From NCBI GenBank assembly GCA_945643635.1, contig CALZFC010000006.1, positions 9,328,501-9,392,500 of the forward strand: a stretch of 64,000 nt of DNA, read 5' to 3'. A program made the translations under genes and the position numbers. The notes under the pieces were generated by a model. It made no database searches. It saw only the letters and a list, made by a program, of their open reading frames with translations, and was not told where the DNA came from. Origin of the DNA: Allodiplogaster sudhausi (lineage: Eukaryota > Nematoda > Chromadorea > Rhabditida > Diplogasteridae). Positions 24,001 through 34,093 of the stretch are shown here, one piece after another. How positions within the stretch are numbered: the stretch's first letter is position 1; the number at the start of each line of letters is the position of its first letter.

Positions 24001-26527
24001 AAACTGACGAGGAGGAGCAGCGGAGGAGAGAGACAAAGGAAGTGGAGAGGAGAGGGAGAAGAGAGAGTGGCGAGACGAGGAGTGAGAGAATAGAGAGTGG
24101 GAGGAACGAAGAGAGCAGAGAGACGCAAGCTGTGGATGATGAAGACGTCGGCTTCTTCAAAGAGATGGAGCGGCAGAGAGCGGGCGTCCAAGCAACGTTT
24201 GTCACAGAAACGCTGTTTTTATGAGTTATTTATATCACTTTATTATTAGCTACGTTTATAATGATTTCTACATTTGAAGTATTTGTATATTTATTTATTT
24301 ATCAACATCAAAAACAATTTGAATGCGACGACACTCGAATTGGTAATAGTCATAGAATTATTAGGAAGTCGTTGCGGCTTGACGAGAAAAGTACTGCATA
24401 TAAGAAATAAGAGTTGGCGAATGAAATGGTCACGTGATTGAGAACTAACAATAAGAGGTCCTATGGAGGTACGATAGCGTAGAGCAGCCACTGAACCTAT
24501 AACTTCCATGGCGCTGTCATCGACTTTTTGCCAAATACGGAGTCGTTTAGGAAACAATTTTGTCCAAATCGATTCTTCAATTTAGTCTTACTCTCTTGCA
24601 TTTCTTGATCTCTCTCTTTCCCTTCTCTCACAGCACGCTTTGGCCATCGTCTCGGCTTGAATCGTCTCGAAATCTCGTCCATTCTCTCTTCGGAAGCGAG
24701 CCGGGTATCCTCACCACTCCGAGACCGATTGCTACCACTCTGGCAGCGGCCATATCAACATCGGCATTCACCTTTAGCAAGGTTTCATTTGTTTTATTGT
24801 AAGCTACTATATTAGAGTTTATTTCACATTTCTATTTCTATGTACATATGTACATACATTTCTAATAAGGAGATATTTATGTGCATACTCCGAAGAATAT
24901 TTGGAGGGATAGAGAAATCCACGAATTATCCAAGCTTTTCCAGCCGTCCGTGCCCACTCTGCCGCCACTCTCCAGGGAAGACTTTGAAGATTTTGGCAAT
25001 TTGCCGATAACAACTGCGCCACTTGGCCGAGTTTTTTCACCGAGGTTTGAGTTAATATTTTAGTGTACATACATACATATATAGCTAGATCATGGACCGC
25101 TATGTCAATATGCACATAGGTATCTATGTATATACATATATATATATATATATACATATATATAGTTTAAAAGAGGAATGATATTCAATGCTGTTTACAA
25201 AGGCCCGCGCCATCGAGGACGCAAGAAATCCCCCCGGTCGCCTTCGCTCGAAGACGCCAGATCGACGAGGAGCTTCGCTCGCGTTCGGTCGACGATCTCC
25301 TGAGGGAGTCGATAGCCAAGATCAACCGAGAACACGACAAGTTAGACTCCATCAGAAGGAGCAGGGCGAAGGAGAGCCGGACGCGCACGACCACAGCAGA
25401 GAGGTGGGACATGTTTTGAATATTTCTGTTAACTAAATGACAACGTGATCCTATCAGTGTTCCTACTCTCTGCAATTATTTGTTTTGCTTATGCCGGATA
25501 AAAGCACCGGTCAATGTGAATTGGTTGCAAACAAATGAAAAGTCAACGATTTTTTTACAATAAAACTAGCATACAAAAATTAGGATATCTTATCATTTAA
25601 ATAAGGCCACATTTCATCTTTGACAAAAGAAAAGAAATGTTCAGCCCGCGACAGCCTCCCGCCGTGTCGATCGGCCCGGATGCCGAGATCTTCTCTGATG
25701 GCGACGGCTGGCATGCCATGGATGACGTCACTACCGTAACCAGTACTCTGCCGATTTCTCCTGCGAGCATAGTTGGTCCCGTCGCGACATCCGCGCCGTC
25801 ATTTAAACGGTGACTTCCGAAGAAGAAAAAAAAATTAATGAATATGAATTGTAGATTTTAGTGCAGATACAGGCAGTATTGTTAGCAAAGTTTGACTTAC
25901 CTTGAAAAAAAAAACTACATTTTAATGCAATTGTGCTGTTTAGTGCCATTCTAAATAAATCTAAATCAATAACTCAATAATTTAGTAGACACGACGAGCG
26001 ACAAATTGAGAAGAAGGCGAGCGACTTCTCGCGTCGCGTCCTCTTCGAATACACGCGCGATAACATCCGCCGCCATCCCGTCCGGGTCGAGATGGCCAGT
26101 GCGAGGCGTCAGTCGAGACAATCCATCTAAACCTTAACCCCTAACTTACCATAAGCTCCTAACTCTACTCACTTAATCTGTGCTGCCAATCCTGAACCAT
26201 TCCTTGCAGCTGTGATGAGGGACGAGTGTCGGGCGAGCAACGAGTGCGGAGATCACTTTCAGTGCTGCGAGAAGAGGTGAGCGAGGAGAGATGAGATCAT
26301 GGTGGAAATGAAGACCAGAATCTACTTCATTTCTACTTATTCTCTGAGAGAGAGAAGAAGGGAGAGAAAGATAGAAACGAGAACACCCTTCTCTTGTAAG
26401 ATGGTGCGATCGCTCGTCTGCCTGTGGCACTGCTCATTTCTGTCTGCCGAGCTGTGACGTCACGAAGATGACTCATCTTGCCACGGGCAATACGAGGGAG
26501 GCACTCATCGACATCATCTATGACTGA
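15066..26527 (+). CDS. Large secreted Ser/Thr/Pro-rich protein with antistasin-like and other Cys modules
   Basis: I could join 31 exons in frame: 15066-15202, 15424-15502, 15723-15834, 15948-16040, 16339-16462, 16568-16614, 16691-16875, 17001-17090, 17193-17363, 17458-17644, 17791-18032, 18322-19600, 19707-19806, 19902-20263, 20407-20504, 20690-20837, 21064-21162, 21270-21385, 21526-21607, 22536-22751, 22914-23025, 23076-23271, 23441-23647, 23946-24196, 24634-24781, 24935-25044, 25203-25403, 25645-25809, 25986-26098, 26210-26276, 26401-26527 (TGA). Total 5,664 nt, about 1,887 aa. The N-terminus has a signal peptide (PLLLLLAVAVQLTRA). Most of the chain is low-complexity S/T/P. Exon 21064-21162 holds an antistasin-like pattern (VCSVGCAVF...HGCQDCTCL). 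Exon 22536-22751 opens with CTADDECEDGSICLEGAC. The last two exons form a compact module ECRASNEC..FQCCEK|WCDRSSACG..FCLPSC. It is probably an extracellular matrix or cuticle-type protein, but no named orthologue is recognised. Least certain are the acceptors at 17458, 20690/20837, 21270 and 23946. Confidence 0.7.
18322..19600 (+). other. Giant low-complexity exon of the secreted protein
   Basis: A single 1,279-nt exon (about residues 490-915), against 47-362 nt for the gene's other exons, rich in Ser, Thr, Val and Glu. It contains LSPYYYGV and LSPYYGGV, with a third related copy, LSPYLTGI, in exon 19902-20263. It also has YDVP (18544-18555) and YDIP (18694-18705), with YDFP at 20155-20166. 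The composition suggests an O-glycosylated mucin-like stalk. Confidence 0.65.
21064..21162 (+). other. Antistasin-like cysteine module
   Basis: The exon encodes CPPPPVCSVGC then HGCQDCTC: six to seven Cys with the GC-x2-C-x-C ending typical of antistasin-type domains, which are found in leech and nematode extracellular proteins and sometimes in protease inhibitors. Only one copy is seen, so inhibitory function is not implied. Confidence 0.5.
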
Positions 26528-26553
26528 TGCGATGGAAGAAACAATCACGGTGA

Positions 26554-26600
<47 letters not shown>

Positions 26601-26996
26601 CTGACATTTGACCGTCTGGACTAATCGTTCTGCCTCACTATTCAAGCGCTTTCAGTTCTCAACGTTTTCAATTCTTCTGTTCTGTCGCATTAAACGTCCT
26701 AAATTGTTGTCCTTTAAATGTCTCTGACGATTAGATTTAAATGTGATTGATTTTTGTGCTTTAGAATTGAATCGCGTAACCGGTTAACATTTGTTTTTTT
26801 TCATCGCCTGAGTGATCTTTCCTCTACCAATACGAGTTCTGGCAGGAAATTTACTGCTATGCAGATTGACTACTTATAGCAATAAACTGTCCCGCTTAAT
26901 TGCCGTAATATTGTTAAATTGTCATCGTTATATATACGAATGTAACTCTATTTTTGTAATCGTTTTATCTGTACATAAAGATAATTGAAGGAGTTT
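26528..26996. other. Convergent 3' gap with TC microsatellite
   Basis: This spacer separates the plus-strand secreted-protein gene from the minus-strand saposin-like gene. A pure TC run sits at about 26557-26595, only 30 bp past the stop codon. Nothing else is recognised. Confidence 0.6.
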
Positions 26997-27727
26997 CTAT
27001 GGCGCACAGACGCCAAGATGCTTGAAGCAGAAGGCGTTTAGAGTGAGCTGAACAACGTCGGCGATGATTTCGCGGAAGTCCTTAATTATGAGAATTGGAA
27101 AAAGAACCTGTACTTTGTAAATGTCATGTAATAGAAAATGGAGAGGAAAAAGAGAACGTTATGGAAAATGATTACTAGTGATTCTAACAAAAAAGCGGGG
27201 AAAAACAATGTTTCTTGATGAAAGAGGAAGTAAGAGTGGACATTGATGTTCTGTTTCTTCAAATTCATATTCGCATGTATTCTTTCAAATCCAACCTGAT
27301 CGACGACCTTCTTACATTTTCCAGGAAGCTCAGAATCAAATGCGAAGTGGGTTTCGCATCGCTCAGAAATCTTCTGCAAATATTTGTCATAGTCGACGGT
27401 TTCCGAAGGGCGGCCTCTTTCAAAGAGGATAAATTTACTCATATTACAAGGAACGATTTGACAATACAAAGGACGGAAATTCAAAAGTATGTTCAAATAC
27501 GGTTGTTTCTATCTTAGACTATGTTTATTCCAATGTTTAATTGCATGAATTCTGATACCTCTTTAGAGTCTTCACTTCCACTGGAATCGAATGAGTCGTC
27601 GTTTTCGATGAGGGTTTTTCACGGCCATGGCGAAGCCGACGCACGCTTCGCACTGCGGAGTCTGCGCGGAGTGCGAGGAGGCGAGTGCAGCGAGGACGAC
27701 AACAGCAAGAAGTGCAGAGCGAAGCAT
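26997..27727 (-). pseudogene. Saposin-B-type secreted protein gene with a 1-nt frameshift
   Basis: Three minus-strand exons: 27727-27559 (ATG at 27727-27725), 27373-27296, 27080-26997 (TAG). The first encodes a signal peptide (ALLAVVVLAALAS) followed by CEAC. The second has two Cys (..SERC.., ..GKC..) and the third two more (..FC.., ..VCAP end). Six Cys in this spacing, near 110 residues, fit a single saposin-B domain as in nematode SPP proteins, which bind lipids or membranes; some are antimicrobial. Exons 2 and 3 join in phase 0. In exon 1 the frame that starts at the ATG and the frame that reaches the GT donor differ by one base. The switch falls at the GGG run 27612-27614 (CCC on the coding strand). 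This may be a real mutation or a homopolymer error. Confidence 0.7.
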
Positions 27728-28649
27728 CACTCAAATTACGGTAGGCTACTAACTTGTATGTACTTTACATACTTGATTTATGTTTATACACTATCCATCT
27801 AGTTATTTTCTGATTATTTGAAGAGGTGGAAAGTAGTGACTCTAGAAAAGAAACATTACAATATTGAGAAAGTGGAAAGGAGCATTGTCACTCCGGAGCA
27901 TACGATTTATACACTAGTCGTGTTCCTTGCCTATTTCACGCCCTTTACGCCGTCAAAACATTCGCCCTTCATTTTCCAATAAGAAATAAAATCGCCCGCT
28001 AGAAGAATCTCTTCCTATTCAATCGTGCAGCTTTCATTAGATGTTAGAAAACTAAAGCAAACCAAACGAGGGAACCCCTATTGACTTTGCTCTTGAAAAT
28101 ACGTTTCATTGAAAGTTAATATGACTTCAACGACGAAAAAGGCCTTAGCACAACTGATTATGGCTTGCTATAACCTCGTCGACTTGTACTATTGATTCTG
28201 AGTAATTATAAATATCCCCTTATTGTTGGACGACTTCTGTCATTAGAAGTCATGTTCAAAATGGCTTACAAAGAATAAGCGCCAAAGTATTTTAAATGTC
28301 TACTAAAGAACAGTTTAAAGATTCGATGAAAATAGAAACAAACATAGATATGTAAATAAAAAAAGAGTAATAAAAGGGAAGCAAAAAGGCAATCAATTTT
28401 TGTTGAAGTCCTCAAAATACAGAATTAAAAGTGCAACGAAAGTAAAAAGGTTTAATGATGTTCTGGCAACGTCTGGAATTAAAGGGAAATAAAAATTAAA
28501 ATAAAACATCCAATTTTGTTTAATTCCCCAAAAAATAGAAGTAAAATGCAACGGAAGTAAAAACGCCAAAGGAATAATGATGTTCTGACATCGTGCGAAA
28601 TGAAAGTGCAAACAAAGTTATAGCCATCTTCTGCTGTATAAAAGGGTTG
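27728..28649. other. AT-rich gap, no gene seen
   Basis: This is the divergent spacer between the minus-strand saposin-like gene and the plus-strand Lys-rich gene, so it probably holds both promoters. A partial internal repeat is visible: similar GCAACGAAAGTAAAAAGG / GCAACGGAAGTAAAAACG segments at about 28433-28470 and 28549-28590. Confidence 0.5.
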
Positions 28650-31600
28650 ATGGCTTCCAATTCCTCATTACATTCAATAAGTGGCCATCTCATGTTGCTC
28701 CCTTGGCTCGCCTGCGCTCTTCTCGGGCTCGTCTCTCTTCTCGTCCACTGCCTTAAGAAGAAGGACCCCGTCCGTCGCCTTGCTTCTTTCATATTCTTTT
28801 ATTAGTTTTCCCCCAAAATATCTGACGAGATTAAGAATCATTTTATCAAAACATATATGAAACTTTTAATGTGAGGTGAAATTTGACTTTTATAATAAGC
28901 CTGTACTAGTCAGATTAGGTTCGACGCTTTTTGAAATCAAGGAAAATGTGTAATGATTTATCACGGATGAGAATGACACTGTTATACTTAGTAGGTAATT
29001 CATAGAAATATTTTTTTAAAAAAGAAGAAACAATTTGAAATAATAAAGGAGAGTAAAGCGAGCTCGTCCAACCACAGCTCGCTGCGCCCTCCTTTGAAGG
29101 TAGGTCGCGGATGTGAATTCTAATGATGTTTTAGCTGTCAGATTAGGTCTAATCCTGTTTGAAATCAAGGAGCATGCGCAATGATTTATCTCTAATAAGT
29201 GCATACTAGTTTAAAAAACAACTCGACTATTTGAGGAGACGAATAAAGCGAGCTCTCTCCAAAATGCTCCGAAGCGCCCTCGTGCCAAGGTTTGCGAAGG
29301 CCTTCAATTTTTCACACTAGCTCAAGGCAAATGTTTTGAAGGAATAAAAATTTATTGCTTTCAGCAGAGAAACCCCAAAAAGAGACGCTCTGACCGCAAG
29401 AAGGACGAGAAGCGGAAAAGCAATAAGAAGCACTCGACTCCTCTATATCTCTTGCCCAGGCTACCGAAGGCAAAGCTCATCGACCCACAGAAGGATAGGA
29501 AGGCTAGTCTTCCTCCTGCATTCCACATAGTTCATTTGTAAAAAAAATTCATTATGCCAATGGCTATTTATGAACATACATGAACTTTAGATATGGCTGG
29601 AGGCTATGAACAAGAAGGAGATCCATCCGGAGGGCAAGAAGGAGGTTCTTCCGGAGGGCAAGAAGGAGACCCTTCCGGTGGGCAACTCCACACCCTCAGC
29701 ATCCTCCACGAAATCCTTGCCGTCACCGAAGAAGCCGGGCAAGGAACCGGCCAAGGCCACTTCGAAGCCGTCAAACAAGACGCCTCCGGTATACGAAACA
29801 AAGACTATCGATTACATCATGCAATGTTTTTCATTTCGACGCATTTTGAAGATGCCTGGGTATCCCATTCGGTGGGCATCCAAAATGAAATTGCTATGAA
29901 AAAGATATGCTTATCATGAGGAGTGAAAGTACATCGAAAATTTAAAGTGCTTTATTGATAGGGGAAGGGTGAAAGCTGGAAAATCTAACGATAATATATT
30001 CTGCTTTGCATTGTCATATTTTTATATAATAAAATTTTGTATAAAAATGCGACAGCGATGTAAATTCAGTTCAAAAGGTTCATGCAGACTAGGTACTTAC
30101 TTTTTTAAGCAGTAAATTTATTGTATGAATCGGGCATATCCATGTTTTCATTGTTGAAAAGTTGATATGCACATCCGTGAAGAAGCACTACTCCTAATAT
30201 ACTATCTCTCACGGGAGTTGAAACAATTCTCTGCGTCAAATTAGGAATATACGGGATTTCAAGTAAAACTAATTTATTGACGTTGGTTGAATTTAATCAA
30301 TTATTTTTAAGCCTCTCTCGACCGACACGACGAATTTGCCTCCTCCACGAAGGCAGGCTCTTCGCACTCAGGAGGTCAAGATATCAAGCACTTACTAATT
30401 ATTGCATGGTGACATGGCTCGTAGGATAGTGATTAATTGGAAGTAATTAACAAGTTCATGGATTTGGCCGATTCCTGTCAGTCTTCCAATAAATGTGGGT
30501 TGCAGAAGCAGATCGCAGCTGGGTTGGTCTTGCCGAGGGGCGCTTCCAAGACCGTCGACGAAATCCCGGCAAAAATAAAAGAAGTCAGGACCTCATACAA
30601 TCAGAGGAAATCTTAGTTCACATCCTTAGCCAATTTTAATTTATTTTTTCGATTTTAAACTAATCAATTTCAGGCGATTGAGAAGGCAAAGAACCGCAAA
30701 GAAAAAAGTGAGCAGGACCTGCTGGGGATTTCCATGACGAGTCCGGTTTCAAGCCCTAATGTCCAGGTTTTTAAATATTTCATTTTTCATTATGGATAAA
30801 ACTTTATCGAAGGCAAACGTTTACAAATGTCCTGACATCGTGAGGAGCAATTAAGATTTGGAATTTTTAATTTTATTTCATTGAGAAGGCAGAGAATCCT
30901 AAAGAAAAAGATAAGAAGGATCAGCGGGCTCCGGGATTGGACTCTGATGTCCAGGTTTTTAATTAGCAAATTATTTTTTAAGCGATCTTCGGTTAAATAC
31001 TATGACACGGATTCACATTTGAAGTGAATTGAATTTTTTTAGTTTTTAAAGTTTATTTCTTAATATTTATTACCAAATTTTGTGATTTAGCACAAGAAGC
31101 ACCTTGACCTGAAGAAGAAAGAGAAGCGGATAAGCGACGAAAAGGAGCCATCTCCGAATCGTCTTTCCTCCGGGCAACCAAAGGCATCGAAGGACGACAA
31201 GAATAAGAATAAGGAGAAGGAGGTGACTGTTCTTTTGCAGTGCGCAATAATTAATGTGTGACTTTTATGTATACGCACATTTTTATAAATGTGTATATCG
31301 GGGATACTAATTGTAAGATGAAAAAGTAAATACTAGACGCGTACAACAATCACTTTAAAGTTGGATCTTTGTCACGTAGTAATCGCGTAGTATTTATTTA
31401 ATTTGAATCGTAATTAATAATTGCATTATATATATATAAATAAATATATATATATATATATATATATATTATTCATGAATTTTAGGTGAAGCATGAAGCT
31501 TATATCAAGAAGGAGATCCTCCCAGAGGGCAGCTCGGCACCCTCGAGGTCCTCTTCGCACTCCTCGCCGCTCAAGAAAGCAAAGAAGGCAGCCATGGAAC

Positions 31601-32022
31601 CGGTCAAGGTCGCTTCGAAGCTGCCAGATATTGATCCTCCGGTCACGAAACAAACAGAATGTCGATTGTCTCATGCAATATTTTAATTAGAAAGGAAAAA
31701 AACTTAAGGAAGAGATTACGCAATTAAGAATATCTATTAATTTAGGCCATCGAGAAGACAAAGAACCACACGGAAAAGGATGAGAAGGAGCAGCGAGGAA
31801 CTTCCAGGGAGAGTCCTGCATTGGGCGCTGATATCCAGCTTGTTAATAAATCAATAGATAAAGGCCATTTTTCAAATAATTACTATTGAAAAAACTTGAA
31901 ATTCTTAAATATCGATAAATGAATACTACACATATATTGAGGAAGAGAAGAGGACCGAGAACGTGGAGATATTGGCGGAAACGGAAGAGGACAGCCAGGC
32001 GGAGAAGGACAACAAGAGCTAG
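28650..32022 (+). CDS. Single-pass membrane protein with Lys/Glu-rich tail from duplicated exon cassettes
   Basis: Proposed exons: 28650-28769, 29365-29502, 29591-29788, 30312-30374, 30506-30583, 30674-30766, 30886-30954, 31091-31222, 31486-31641, 31746-31841, 31942-32022 (TAG). Every exon is phase 0 at both ends, so they can be shuffled or skipped without frameshift. The first encodes a short N-terminus, a TM helix (MLLPWLACALLGLVSLLV) and a CLKKKD stop-transfer. The rest is strongly charged and disordered. Related exon pairs are visible: 29365/31091 (Lys-rich); 29591/31486 (EAMNKKEIHPEG vs EAYIKKEILPEG); and 30674/30886/31746 (IEKAKN, IEKAEN, IEKTKN). The donor of exon 29365-29502 would have to be GC. 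Exon 31746's donor appears to have shifted by three bases (CAGCTT|gtt). Function unknown. Confidence 0.55.
28905..29300. repeat. Imperfect direct duplication within the Lys-rich gene
   Basis: Two related blocks, about 28905-29103 and 29133-29297, share GTCAGATTAGGT, TTTGAAATCAAGGA and AATGATTTATC, and further on an AAAGCGAGCTC..GCGCCCTC segment followed by GT. The latter may be two small paralogous exons, but neither fits the phase of the flanking exons. Confidence 0.5.
29615..29686 (+). repeat. 24-bp tandem repeat, three units, in coding exon
   Basis: Three consecutive 24-nt units encode KKEIHPEG, KKEVLPEG and KKETLPVG within exon 29591-29788. The paralogous exon at 31486 has a single unit (KKEILPEG), so this is a local expansion. 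Confidence 0.8.
31427..31471. repeat. TA microsatellite
   Basis: A TA run of about 45 bp in the intron upstream of exon 31486-31641. Confidence 0.85.
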
Positions 32023-32181
32023 GAGGCTGACTACTTTGCTCGAGTCTTCCTATCATTACTCCCTTAAGACAATAGCCGGATAAGGACAAGTTGTCTAATC
32101 TTATAACACATTGAAAAATGTTTAACAACAGGCATTAATGGGTAATGTCACATCTGCATGATAACATTATGCCAACTACAG

Positions 32182-32290
32182 TGAGCCAGTGGATACGGAT
32201 CGCGAGGCTCAGAGCGACTCGAGCAGCAAAGAGTCAAGAAAAAAAATCGTATTCATACCCAAGCGCATTCATGATGTACAAAAGTGTTGA
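32182..32290 (+). other. Candidate coding exon, acidic/Ser-rich then basic
   Basis: After a CAACTACAG acceptor the frame reads EPVDTDREAQSDSSSKESRKK and ends IHDVQKC with a TGA at 32288-32290. Its composition resembles the Lys-rich gene upstream. It needs a phase-2 donor that I could not find, so it may be an alternative 3' end of that gene or a spurious reading. Confidence 0.3.
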
Positions 32291-34093
32291 ACATTTCTTG
32301 CATTTGTCGCATAACGGCAAATCTTAAAAATGCAAAACTTTTGAAAAAAGTAATTTTTCTCACAATCAGTTTTGTTTGAGAAATGCCGTTACTACGTATT
32401 TAAATCAATCAATTAATTAAAAAATTAATCTTTGATTTATCTACATTCCAGCTACAGTAATGTGCCGTATATCTTAACAAACTATTAATATGTATATCTT
32501 AACTAACAATTAATACAAATGTTTTAAAGTAAAGCAAAGAAGCCACTCTGTTTGTTCGTTAATTTTGTCTATGCTAATGATAAGATAAATTTCATGTTTC
32601 TAATTCCTTGAAACATTTTATTGAAAGTCCATTTTAAACTGCTCTAACTCTGCCGCCGAAGTAATATGTCCCTTTTTTGAAGCTAATCTTTTAAGGTACT
32701 GACATAACTTTAACTTTATTAACGGCTTGTAGAATTTCAGGCTAATGGCATCTTCGCATTACACCTATAGTAAGTTGTGCTTAATTAAAGTATAAGTATT
32801 TGACTTGCGCCCGAGATGTAGAGAAATTACAAACAAGTAGTACTAAAAATTCACATTTTTTTGCCGTTTTTTGTTCGCGAAAACAATGATGGGATGTCAC
32901 TTATTTTACATCCCACCATTGTTTTGGAGTTACATATGTACTTCGTCTATCAAAGTACTCTTTAAGAGAGCCAATCTGATAGGCTCGACCACGAGCGTGC
33001 AAGGAATAAAATTATTTTTTGATTTTAATTTTATTTGAAGGGTTACTGTAGCACCCTATGGGGATTCCAAAAACATTTTTTCAAAAATTTATTTTCGTTT
33101 TTCAACACAGTATACCTCGAAATGCCGAAATGAGTTAAATAGCCATAACTTTTTGTAAACTCAACAAAATTGAATTTTGAAAAGTTTATTGCGTTCAGCA
33201 ATCCCAGGGGCATGAAACAGCCATACAAAATTTTTTGAAAAAAATTCATTTAAGGGGTCATATTGACACACAAAAATATCGTGGGTGCGGTTTGGGCCCG
33301 AAAACGTTTCGAGGGCGCGGATACAACACCACCATGTGAAAGAGGAGCATTTATAACCCTAAATACAATGGTTAACCAACGGATTGGAGCACGTAATGGT
33401 AGCCTAATTTCCGCTTGAACATTCACATTTGCTCAAACTGGTGATCAGGAAAATTGGCATAAATCGCTTCAAACTCAACAATGGGCGACATTAGAGTGAT
33501 CTTTCGATTTGCCTTCTTAAAACTAACAAAACAGTTAAAAAAAACACGCATGACTTTTCTTTAAATTTCACTTTTTCAACACTTTTTTCGAAAAAAACTT
33601 TTTTCTGTGTTGTAAATTCGTCACCTTTTCGCCTGTTTCTGATATTTGTTGAGCAGAGCGCGCCATCGTTTTACCTTTGTAAGAAAGAACATTTAATTTT
33701 ACGTAGTTTACATAGGTTTGCAACTGAATTGGACGACGTAATTGATGCGATTTTGCGGCCAGAAACTCCTAACTCCGCAAATTATCAAAAATTTAAATCG
33801 CCGAATCCTTCCCGAGCATGTAGTTCTTGAGCTAGATGGGATTGTTCACCAGTCGATTTTATGCAGAAATGGTATATTTGTGCAAAATTACAAAAAAAAT
33901 AATTGGTAAATTGTTTTTTCGTATCTCAAACAATTCCCCTATAACCTCGGAAATGTAACTTTATGACTCATTTTCAAAGGAATTTCTGAATTTATCTTTT
34001 ACCACATGAAAGAACGGGTTTTTTTGAACCTGTACAATTGCCCATCACTTCAATATAGATACAATCTTTTTGATAATCTATAATTAGAGACAG
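32291..34093. other. AT-rich stretch upstream of kinase exons, no N-lobe seen
   Basis: I looked for a Gly-rich loop, a VAVK/VAIK lysine and an alpha-C glutamate on the plus strand and saw none. A short hairpin is present: 32880-32897 pairs with 32908-32925 with one mismatch and a 10-nt loop. No repeat family is recognised. Confidence 0.45.

Noticed and set aside
29593..29919. Gly/Gln-rich reading (GGQEGGSSGGQEG) of exon 29591-29788
   Set aside because: The alternative frame is repeat-driven. The phase-0 frame is supported by similarity to exon 31486-31641.
32880..32925. microRNA hairpin
   Set aside because: The stem is only 18 bp with a short loop, too small for a nematode pre-miRNA.
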